5,511 nt of DNA. Origin: Alphaproteobacteria bacterium (GTDB lineage: Bacteria > Pseudomonadota > Alphaproteobacteria > Sphingomonadales > Sphingomonadaceae). The stretch lies in NCBI GenBank assembly GCA_020249025.1, contig JADCGM010000312.1, forward strand, positions 1-5,511. Reading direction: 5' to 3'. Under the pieces are notes generated by a model, which had not been told where the DNA came from, did no database searches, and worked only from the letters and a program-made list of their open reading frames with translations. This document shows positions 1-5,511 of this stretch, one piece after another (within the stretch, counting starts at the first letter, position 1; each line of letters begins with the position of its first letter). A program made the translations under genes and the position numbers.

Positions 1-423
1 CGACAGCCCCATCAGCAGCCCGATGCCCGCCGCCGCCAGCGCCATCGCCCCGGCCGCGCGCCGTGACGGCAGCGTCCGCGCCGCCACGAACCCCCACAGC
101 GGGTAGATGAAGCTCGTCGCGTTGGCGAACAGCGCCGAATTGGCGAGCGTCGTCCGCATGATGCCGAGGTGCCAGCAGGCGAGATCGGCGGCGAAGAACA
201 GCCCGCCTGCCGCCAGCCAGCGCCAGTCGCCTGGCTGCTGGCGCGACACCGTTCCGCGCGAGGTGAGGTGCGCGAGCAGGAACAGCGGCCCGATCGCCAG
301 CGCCAGCCGCCAGAACGCCGATTGCGTCGCACCGACGTCGGCAAGGCGCACGAGCAGCGGCCCCGCAGACAGGATCGCCGATCCGGCGAGGAACTGAGCG
401 AAGGCGAAACGCCGACTGTTCAA
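1..423 (-). CDS. DMT superfamily (EamA-type) transporter, N-terminal part
   Basis: This is an inner-membrane protein of the drug/metabolite transporter superfamily; the substrate cannot be told from sequence. The 141 visible residues form about five hydrophobic segments, near residues 8-28, 36-53, 69-88, 93-115 and 123-141. Typical family features are the G-A-T-Q-S-A-F-W-R-L stretch (31-40) entering the second helix, the A-D-L-A-C-W-H-L-G-I stretch (79-88), and the A-N-S-A-L-F-A-N run followed by the helix with F-I-Y-P-L-W-G (105-111). Family members usually have ten helices and about 280-300 residues, so roughly half lies beyond the left edge. I place the start at TTG 423-421 because the protein then begins M-N-S-R-R just before helix 1. 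No ATG fits and no clear Shine-Dalgarno is seen, and the frame stays open upstream, so the start is uncertain. The gene diverges from the reductase. No stop or frameshift occurs in the visible part. Confidence 0.85.
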   Translation of the reverse strand, partial: MNSRRFAFAQFLAGSAILSAGPLLVRLADVGATQSAFWRLALAIGPLFLLAHLTSRGTVSRQQPGDWRWLAAGGLFFAADLACWHLGIMRTTLANSALFANATSFIYPLWGFVAARTLPSRRAAGAMALAAAGIGLLMGLS

Positions 424-515
424 GGCTGAAGCTTTTGTTGGTGGCGCGCCATGCCGCCGGGTGGCAGACCGGCGAGCGTTCGTCCACCCCTGCCATCGCG
501 AGGGACACCCCCGGC
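424..515. promoter_or_regulatory. Divergent intergenic region between transporter and alkene reductase
   Basis: These 92 bases must hold the promoters of both divergent genes, unless transcription starts inside a neighbouring gene. I see no convincing -35/-10 pair on either strand. Two small symmetric elements are visible: a perfect 10-base palindrome TGGCGCGCCA at 442-451, and an inverted repeat GGGTGG (459-464) / CCACCC (484-489) separated by 19 bases. Either could be an operator, but both are short enough to occur by chance in GC-rich DNA. No regulator gene lies in the window. The regulatory role is inferred from position only. Confidence 0.3.
500..505 (+). promoter_or_regulatory. Probable ribosome binding site of the alkene reductase
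   Basis: GAGGGA lies 10 bases upstream of ATG 516 and is the only purine-rich Shine-Dalgarno-like match nearby. It supports ATG 516 over the upstream in-frame TTG at 435. The spacing is slightly long. Confidence 0.5.
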
Positions 516-1604
516 ATGCCGACGCTTTTCGACCCCATCGACTTCGGCGCGATCCGCGCGCCCAACCGCATCGTCATGTCGCCGCTGACCCGCGGCCGCG
601 CCACGCCCGACGGCGTCCCGACCGCCATCATGGTCGATTACTACCGCCAGCGCGCCTCGGCCGGGCTCATCATCTCGGAGGCGACCGGCATCAGCCGTGA
701 AGGTCTCGGCTGGCCGACCGCGCCCGGTGCGTGGACCGACGCGCAGACCGAAGGCTGGAAGCCGGTGACCGAGGCGGTGCACAAGGCGGGCGGCCGCATC
801 GTGCTCCAGCTCTGGCACATGGGCCGGCTCGTCCACCCCGATTTCCTTGACGGCGAGCTGCCTGTCTCCTCGTCGGACCGCAAGGCGCCGGGCGGCCAGC
901 GCACGCCCAAGAGCGAGGGCAAGCGCGCCGACTATGTCGCCCCGCGGCCGCTCGGCCTCGACGAGATCCCGCGCGTCGTCGGCGACTATGCCCGCGCCGC
1001 CCGCAACGCGATGAAAGCCGGCTTCGACGGGGTCGAGGTGCACGGCGCCAATGGCTACCTCATCGACCAGTTCCTGCGCGACAACACCAATTTCCGCGAC
1101 GATGCCTATGGCGGCCCCATCGCCAACCGCGTCCGCTTCATGTGCGAGGTCATGGACGCGGTCATCGCCGAGGCCGGCGCCGACCGCACCGGCATCCGCC
1201 TGTCGCCCAACGGCGACACGCAGGGCTGCGACGACAGCCAGCCGGTGGCGCTGTTCACCACCGCAGCGAAGGAGCTGGCGGCGCGCAACATCGCCTTCCT
1301 CGATCTGCGCGAGCAGGGCCCGAACGGCACCTTCGGCCGTTCCGACGTGCCGATCGTTTCGCCCGACATCCGCAAGGTGTTCCCGGGGCCGCTCGTCCTC
1401 AACGGCGACTATGGGCCGGACAACGCCAAGGCGGCGGTGGAAGGCGGCGCCTGCGACGGCATCGCCTTCGGACGGCCCTACATCTCCAACCCCGATCTGG
1501 TGGAGCGTGTGAGGAACGGCTGGCCGCTCGCGCCCGACAACATCAAGACTTGGTACTCGCCGGGCCCTGAGGGCTACACGGATTATCCGCGCTACGCGGC
1601 GTAG
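516..1604 (+). CDS. Old Yellow Enzyme family alkene reductase (N-ethylmaleimide reductase type)
   Basis: This is a cytosolic FMN-dependent NAD(P)H oxidoreductase with a TIM-barrel fold, of a family that reduces activated C=C bonds (enones, maleimides) and sometimes nitrate esters or nitroaromatics. The 362 residues match the usual 360-370. Visible motifs are M-S-P-L-T-R (21-26; T25 is the residue expected near the flavin), Q-L-W-H-M-G-R (98-104), V-H-G-A-N-G-Y-L-I-D-Q-F-L (175-187), the D-A-Y-G-G-P-I-A-N-R loop (196-205), G-I-R-L-S-P-N-G (226-233) and A-F-G-R-P (317-321). By family analogy H176 and N179 bind the substrate oxygen, Y181 is the proton donor, and R228 and R320 contact FMN. The H-x-x-N pair resembles yeast OYE and glycerol-trinitrate reductases; as I recall it, E. 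coli NemA has H-x-x-H. ATG 516 is chosen because family homology begins there (M-P-T-L-F-D-P) and GAGGGA precedes it. The frame is open back to TTG 435, but the extra 27 residues look unlike the family. The physiological substrate is unknown. Confidence 0.95.
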   Translation: MPTLFDPIDFGAIRAPNRIVMSPLTRGRATPDGVPTAIMVDYYRQRASAGLIISEATGISREGLGWPTAPGAWTDAQTEGWKPVTEAVHKAGGRIVLQLWHMGRLVHPDFLDGELPVSSSDRKAPGGQRTPKSEGKRADYVAPRPLGLDEIPRVVGDYARAARNAMKAGFDGVEVHGANGYLIDQFLRDNTNFRDDAYGGPIANRVRFMCEVMDAVIAEAGADRTGIRLSPNGDTQGCDDSQPVALFTTAAKELAARNIAFLDLREQGPNGTFGRSDVPIVSPDIRKVFPGPLVLNGDYGPDNAKAAVEGGACDGIAFGRPYISNPDLVERVRNGWPLAPDNIKTWYSPGPEGYTDYPRYAA

Positions 1605-1606
1605 CT

Positions 1607-1626
1607 GGGCAGGGCCGGGGAGGGGG
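1607..1626 (+). other. Four-tract G-quadruplex motif just after the reductase stop codon
   Basis: Four G runs of 3, 3, 4 and 5 bases (1607-1609, 1612-1614, 1617-1620, 1622-1626) are separated by loops of only 2, 2 and 1 bases. This satisfies the standard G3+N1-7 quadruplex pattern. It begins two bases after the reductase TAG, on that gene's coding strand, so it could fold in the mRNA 3' end as well as in DNA. The motif is seen directly; folding and function are inferred. It shares G1623-1626 with the downstream stem-loop. Confidence 0.55.
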
Positions 1627-1652
1627 CGGCCCGCGCGAAATCCGGCCGTCCC
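1623..1652. terminator. Candidate stem-loop between convergent genes, no U tract
   Basis: GGGGCGGCC (1623-1631) can pair with GGCCGTCCC (1644-1652) to give nine pairs, one of them G-U, around a 12-base loop. A competing 6-bp pairing is GGCCGG (1613-1618) with CCGGCC (1642-1647). The stem sits between the converging ends of the reductase and mutS, where a shared bidirectional terminator would be expected. Neither strand has a run of T after the stem, so it is not a classical intrinsic terminator, and in such GC-rich DNA the pairing could be fortuitous. Confidence 0.35.
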
Positions 1653-1655
1653 GCC

Positions 1656-4268
1656 CTAATCCCCCCGCGCCCCCAGTTCCCGCAGCTCATACAGCAGATC
1701 GAGCGCCGCCCGTGGCGTCAGGTCGTCAGGCCGGATCTCCGCCAGCCGCTCCCGCAGCGGGTCCGTCTTGGGCGCGGGCGGCGGCGCTGCCGCCTGGAAC
1801 AGCGGCAGGTCGTCGAGGGCGGCGGCCAGCCCGCCCGTCTTCGCCTTGCCCGCCTCCAGCTTCGCCAGCACCTCGCCCGCGCGCGCCAGCACCGGCGACG
1901 GCAGGCCCGCCAGCCGCGCCACCGCGAGGCCGTAGGACCGGTCCGCCGCCCCCGCCGCGACCTCGTGCAGGAAGACGAGATCGCCCTTCCACTCGCGCAC
2001 CTTGACCGCGACGAGCGTCAGCCGGTCGAGCCGCTCCGCGAGCCGCGTCAGCTCGTGATAATGCGTCGCGAACAGGCAGCGGCAGGCCAGTCCGTCATGC
2101 ACCGCCTCCAGCACCGCCCAGGCGATGGCGAGGCCGTCGTAGGTCGAGGTGCCGCGCCCGACCTCGTCGAGGATGACGAGCGAGCGCTCGCTCGCCTGAT
2201 TGAGGATGGCGGCGGTCTCGACCATCTCGACCATGAAGGTCGAGCGCCCCTGCGCAAGATTGTCGGATGCCCCGACGCGGCTGAACAGCTTGTCGACGAC
2301 GCCGATCCGGGCGGCGGCTGCCGGCACGAAGCTGCCCGCCTGCGCCAGTACCGCGATCAGCGCGTTCTGCCGGAGGAAGGTCGACTTGCCGGCCATGTTG
2401 GGTCCGGTGACGAGCCAGAGCCGGGTGGCCGGCGACAGGTTGCAGTCGTTGGCGACGAAGGGCTCGCGCTGCTTCGCCAGCGCCGCTTCGACCACCGGAT
2501 GCCGCCCGCCGGCGATCGCGAAATCGCAGGACGCATCGACATGCGGGCGCGACCAGCCGGCCTGCGCTGCGAGGTCGGCGAGGCCCGAGGCGACATCGAG
2601 CCGGGCGAGCGCCGCCGCGGTCGACTGGATCGCCGCGGCCCGGTCGAGCACCCCCTGCCGCAGCCGCGCGAAATGCTCGGCTTCCGCCGCCAGCGCATGG
2701 TCATGCGCGTGCGCGATCTTCGCCGCCAGCTCGCCCAGTTCAGCGGAGCCGAAGCGCACGACGCCGGCAAGCGTCTGGCGGTGAATGAAGCCGCTGTCCG
2801 CGCGCATCAGCGGATCGGCGCGCGCCGCGGTCACCTCGACATGATAGCCGAGCACATTGTTGTGGCGGATCTTGAGCGCGGCGATCCCGGTCGCGTCGCG
2901 GTAACGCGCCTCCAGCGCCGCGATCAGCCGCCGCCCGTCGGAGGCCGCCGCGCGCAGCTCATCGAGCGCGGCGTCATAGCCCGATGCGATGAAGCCGCCA
3001 TTGGCGGCCTCGATCGGCGGCTCGGGCACCAGCGCGCGGGCGAGCGCGTCGATGTCCGCCCCATGCGCGCCGATGGCGGCCAGCGTCGCCGTCAGCAGCG
3101 GCGGCAGGTCGACGGTCGGCGTCGCCAGCAGCGCCGCTTTGAGGTCGATCGTCGCCTGCAGCCCGTCGCGGATCATCGCGAGATCGCGTGGCCCGCCGCG
3201 CCCCACCGCCAGCCGGCCGAGCGCGCGTTCGAGGTCGGGCGCGCGCTTCAGTGCGTCGCGCGTGCGCATCCGGGCGATGGCGTCGTCGGCGAACCAGCCG
3301 ACCGCATCGAGCCGCGCGCCGATCGTCGCCGGGTCGGTCAGCGGCGCGGCAAGGTCTTCGCCGAGCAACCGCGCGCCTGCGCCCGTGACCGTCCGGTCGA
3401 TGGCGTCGAGCAGGCTCCCCGCGCGCGTCCCCGCGGCCGACTTGCACAGCTCCAGGCTGGCCCGCGTCGCCGCATCGATGAGCATGGCGTCGCCCGCGGC
3501 ATGGACCAGCGGACGCTGGAGCCGCGGCAGCGACTGCTTTCCGGTCTCCTCCAGATAGTCGAGGAGCGCGCCCGCCGCGGCGGCCTCGGCGCGGCCGACC
3601 GCGCCGAAGGCGTCGAGCGTGCTGACTCCGAACAGCTCGCACAGCCGTTTGGCGCCGCGCCCGGACTCGAACCGCTCGCGCGGCAGCCGCACGGCGTCGG
3701 CGGGGCCGGGCCCGTCCTCGGGTGCGATCACCTCGGCCGCCGCGATCCGCGCCAGTTCGGCGTCCAGCGCATCGCCGGCGAGCGCCATCAGGTGGAGCAC
3801 GCCCGTCGACACGTCGCACCAGGCGAGCCCCACCGCCTCGCCCACCTGCGCCACCGCAGCGAGATGGTTGAAGCTGCGCGCATCGAGCAGCGTCTCCTCG
3901 GTGAGCGTGCCCGGTGTGACGATGCGCACGATGGCGCGCGCCACCACCGCCTTCGAGCCGCGCTTCTTGGCCTCGGCCGGATCCTCGATCTGCTCCGCGA
4001 TGGCGACGCGGTGGCCGGCGCGGATCAGGCGGGCGAGATAGGTGTCGGCGGCATGGATCGGCACGCCGCACATCGGGATATCCTCGCCCAGATGCTGGCC
4101 GCGCTTGGTGAGCGCGATGTCGAGCGTCGCCGCCGCCTTCGCCGCATCGTCGAAGAACAACTCGTAGAAGTCGCCCATCCGGTAGAAGAGCAGACAGTCC
4201 CCCGCCTCGCGCTTGATGGCGAGATACTGCGCCATCATCGGGGTGGCTTGGCTGGCGGGGGCGGTCAT
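1656..4268 (-). CDS. mutS: DNA mismatch repair protein MutS
   Basis: MutS binds mispaired bases and small loops in newly replicated DNA and, through ATP-driven clamp formation, recruits MutL. The 870 residues compare with about 853 in E. coli. The N-terminal mismatch-reading motif is G-D-F-Y-E-L-F (32-38), with the base-stacking Phe34 and Glu36. The connector, lever and clamp regions follow without interruption to about 600. The ATPase has a Walker A G-P-N-M-A-G-K-S-T (622-630), the F-S-R-V-G-A-S-D-N-L signature followed by G-R-S-T-F-M-V-E-M (662-682), a Walker B V-I-L-D-E-V-G-R-G-T-S-T (698-709) and A-T-H-Y-H-E-L (734-740). D-L-P-L-F (820-824) fits a beta-clamp-binding motif and precedes an Ala/Pro linker and the C-terminal helices. 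I start at ATG 4268 because homology begins near M-M-A-Q-Y-L (11-16). The frame is open to 4499, but that extension would run antisense into maeB. No clear Shine-Dalgarno precedes ATG 4268. The gene converges with the reductase and diverges from maeB. Confidence 0.98.
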   Translation of the reverse strand: MTAPASQATPMMAQYLAIKREAGDCLLFYRMGDFYELFFDDAAKAAATLDIALTKRGQHLGEDIPMCGVPIHAADTYLARLIRAGHRVAIAEQIEDPAEAKKRGSKAVVARAIVRIVTPGTLTEETLLDARSFNHLAAVAQVGEAVGLAWCDVSTGVLHLMALAGDALDAELARIAAAEVIAPEDGPGPADAVRLPRERFESGRGAKRLCELFGVSTLDAFGAVGRAEAAAAGALLDYLEETGKQSLPRLQRPLVHAAGDAMLIDAATRASLELCKSAAGTRAGSLLDAIDRTVTGAGARLLGEDLAAPLTDPATIGARLDAVGWFADDAIARMRTRDALKRAPDLERALGRLAVGRGGPRDLAMIRDGLQATIDLKAALLATPTVDLPPLLTATLAAIGAHGADIDALARALVPEPPIEAANGGFIASGYDAALDELRAAASDGRRLIAALEARYRDATGIAALKIRHNNVLGYHVEVTAARADPLMRADSGFIHRQTLAGVVRFGSAELGELAAKIAHAHDHALAAEAEHFARLRQGVLDRAAAIQSTAAALARLDVASGLADLAAQAGWSRPHVDASCDFAIAGGRHPVVEAALAKQREPFVANDCNLSPATRLWLVTGPNMAGKSTFLRQNALIAVLAQAGSFVPAAAARIGVVDKLFSRVGASDNLAQGRSTFMVEMVETAAILNQASERSLVILDEVGRGTSTYDGLAIAWAVLEAVHDGLACRCLFATHYHELTRLAERLDRLTLVAVKVREWKGDLVFLHEVAAGAADRSYGLAVARLAGLPSPVLARAGEVLAKLEAGKAKTGGLAAALDDLPLFQAAAPPPAPKTDPLRERLAEIRPDDLTPRAALDLLYELRELGARGD

Positions 4269-4401
4269 CCGGGACTGCTTAGCAAGCCGGGGCGGGGGCG
4301 GGGAGATGGCATGTTGGCGAACTGGCGGGTCGCCCAATCCCCCAAAGGGTTTCGCCCGACCCCATCCCTCGTCTAGGGTGCGCCCGATACAGACGGGGGC
4401 C
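4269..4401. promoter_or_regulatory. Divergent control region between mutS and maeB
   Basis: These 133 bases lie between the two start codons and should hold both promoters, but I could not identify a convincing -35/-10 pair on either strand. Visible items are a G-rich tract at 4289-4303 with runs of 4, 5 and 4 G separated by single C (C-rich in the mutS leader), and an imperfect inverted repeat at 4269-4290. In that repeat CCGG at 4269-4272 pairs with CCGG at 4287-4290 and encloses a TGC/GCA stem around TTA, right next to the mutS start. GGGGG at 4395-4399 may serve as a weak ribosome binding site for maeB. No small gene or RNA is recognised here. Confidence 0.4.
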
Positions 4402-5511
4402 ATGATGACGAAGGCGAACGACGTCCAGTTTTCCGAGCGCGAGGCGCTGCTGTTCCACTCGTCCGGCCGCCCCGGCAAGATCGAGATCGTCGCCACCAAG
4501 CCGATGGCGACGCAGCGCGACTTGAGCCTCGCCTATTCGCCGGGCGTCGCGGTGCCGGTGCGCGCCATCGCCGCCGATCCCGAGACCGCCTACGATTATA
4601 CGGCGAAGGGCAACCTCGTCGCGGTCATCTCGAACGGCACCGCCATCCTTGGTCTCGGTAATCTCGGCGCGCTCGCCTCGAAGCCGGTGATGGAGGGCAA
4701 GGCCGTCCTCTTCAAGCGCTTCGCCGACGTCGATTCGATCGATCTCGAACTGGCGACCGAGGACGTCGACGCCTTCTGCGATGCCGTCGCGCTGCTCGAA
4801 CCCTCGTTCGGCGGCATCAATCTCGAGGACATCAAGGCTCCCGAGTGCTTCATCATCGAACAGCGGCTGCGCGAGCGGATGAACATTCCGGTGATGCACG
4901 ACGACCAGCACGGCACCGCGATCATCGCGGTCGCGGGCCTCATCAACGCGCTGCACCTGACCGGCCGCTCGCCCAAGGACGTAAAGATGGTCGTGAACGG
5001 CGCGGGCGCAGCGTCGACCGCCTGCACCGAGCTCGTCAAGGCCATGGGCGTCCCTCACGACCAGGTCATCATGTGCGATTCCAAGGGCGTCATCTACCAG
5101 GGCCGCACCGAGGGCATGAACCAGTGGAAGTCGGCGCATGCGGCGAAAACCGATGCGCGCACGCTCGAGGAGGCGATGGCGGGTGCCGACGTCTTCCTCG
5201 GCCTGTCGGTCAAGGGCGCGGTGACGCCCGAGATGGTCAAGTCGATGGCGAAGAATCCGATCATCTTCGCGATGGCCAACCCCGATCCCGAGATCACGCC
5301 GGCCGAGGCCGCCGCGGTCCGCCCCGACGCCATCGTCGCCACCGGCCGGTCGGACTATCCGAACCAGGTCAACAACGTGCTCGGCTTCCCCTACATCTTC
5401 CGCGGCGCGCTCGACGTGCGCGCGACCACCATCAACGAAGAGATGAAGCTCGCCGCGGCACGTGCGCTCGCCGAGCTGGCCCGCGAGGCGGTCCCCGACG
5501 AGGTCGCCTCG
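4402..5511 (+). CDS. maeB: NADP-dependent malic enzyme MaeB type, N-terminal part
   Basis: This cytosolic enzyme oxidatively decarboxylates malate to pyruvate and CO2, producing NAD(P)H and linking the TCA cycle to pyruvate and acetyl-CoA supply. The 370 visible residues cover essentially the whole malic enzyme part. They include the catalytic Tyr in A-Y-S-P-G-V-A (Y45), the catalytic Lys in M-E-G-K-A-V-L-F-K (K100), metal ligands E142 and D143 in N-L-E-D-I-K and D168 in M-H-D-D-Q-H-G-T-A, a Rossmann loop N-G-A-G-A-A-S-T (199-206), M-A-N-P-D-P-E-I (291-298), and G-R-S-D-Y-P-N-Q-V-N-N (315-325). The frame has no stop and runs off the right edge. MaeB proteins are usually about 750-770 residues with a C-terminal phosphotransacetylase-like domain, so that half is expected outside the window. 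ATG codons at 4402 and 4405 are adjacent; the GGGGG at 4395-4399 suits 4405 slightly better. NADP rather than NAD preference is assumed from the family (rhizobial Dme relatives use NAD) and cannot be read securely here. Confidence 0.95.
   Translation, partial: MMTKANDVQFSEREALLFHSSGRPGKIEIVATKPMATQRDLSLAYSPGVAVPVRAIAADPETAYDYTAKGNLVAVISNGTAILGLGNLGALASKPVMEGKAVLFKRFADVDSIDLELATEDVDAFCDAVALLEPSFGGINLEDIKAPECFIIEQRLRERMNIPVMHDDQHGTAIIAVAGLINALHLTGRSPKDVKMVVNGAGAASTACTELVKAMGVPHDQVIMCDSKGVIYQGRTEGMNQWKSAHAAKTDARTLEEAMAGADVFLGLSVKGAVTPEMVKSMAKNPIIFAMANPDPEITPAEAAAVRPDAIVATGRSDYPNQVNNVLGFPYIFRGALDVRATTINEEMKLAAARALAELAREAVPDEVAS

Noticed and set aside
12..397. Arg/Ser-rich open frames on both strands overlapping the transporter.
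   Set aside because: They lack any domain, while the remaining minus-strand frame encodes a clean multi-helix DMT transporter.
420..1043. A 207-codon open frame on the minus strand opposite the alkene reductase.
   Set aside because: Low-complexity Arg/Gly/Ala/Val composition and no family resemblance. It lies opposite a well-supported gene with intact motifs.
2974..4071. A 365-codon minus-strand frame inside mutS.
   Set aside because: It is the same strand as mutS in another frame and is an Arg/Ala/Gly-rich frame-shadow. mutS itself is uninterrupted through this region.
1965..4376. An 803-codon open frame on the plus strand, antisense to mutS.
   Set aside because: Its translation is rich in Arg, Gly, Ala and Asp with no recognisable domain. 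It is fully explained by the strong G/C third-position bias of mutS, which removes stops from an antisense frame. It is an unusually long shadow but has no independent support.
4314..4391. Possible sigma-70-like elements such as TTGGCG near 4314, TAGGGT near 4374 and GATACA near 4386.
   Set aside because: None forms a -35/-10 pair with suitable spacing and match, so no promoter is annotated.
4279..5139. A 286-codon minus-strand frame opposite maeB.
   Set aside because: It is a shadow of maeB, whose plus-strand frame carries all the malic enzyme catalytic motifs.

Overview
The window is high-GC bacterial chromosome with codons ending mostly in G or C. The protein sequences look alphaproteobacterial, most likely Sphingomonadales (Sphingomonas or a relative). 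That placement is inferred from protein style and gene content, since no rRNA or other marker is present. The DNA is almost fully coding and shows no insertion sequences, tRNAs, CRISPR repeats or signs of recent transfer.

Layout: (1) 1-423, minus strand, is the N-terminal part of a DMT/EamA-type membrane transporter that runs off the left edge. (2) 424-515 is a short divergent intergenic region. (3) 516-1604, plus strand, is a complete Old Yellow Enzyme family alkene reductase (N-ethylmaleimide reductase type). (4) 1605-1655 is a short convergent gap with a four-tract G-quadruplex motif overlapping a GC-rich stem-loop. (5) 1656-4268, minus strand, is a complete mutS encoding the mismatch-recognition ATPase, with intact mismatch-reading, ATPase and probable beta-clamp-binding motifs. 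(6) 4269-4401 is the divergent control region between mutS and maeB and carries a G-rich tract. (7) 4402-5511, plus strand, is the first 370 codons of an NADP-type malic enzyme, maeB, which runs off the right edge.

The genes do not form one pathway. The transporter and the reductase diverge from one gap, mutS and maeB diverge from another, and the reductase and mutS converge. No gene is clearly co-transcribed with another inside the window. The jobs are separate: small-molecule transport, flavin-dependent reduction of electrophilic alkenes, DNA mismatch repair, and conversion of malate to pyruvate with NADPH.

I found no undescribed system here. The points most worth a second look are the G-quadruplex/hairpin overlap between the convergent genes, the apparently Shine-Dalgarno-free start of mutS, and the start-site traps that could mislead automated annotation at three of the four genes.
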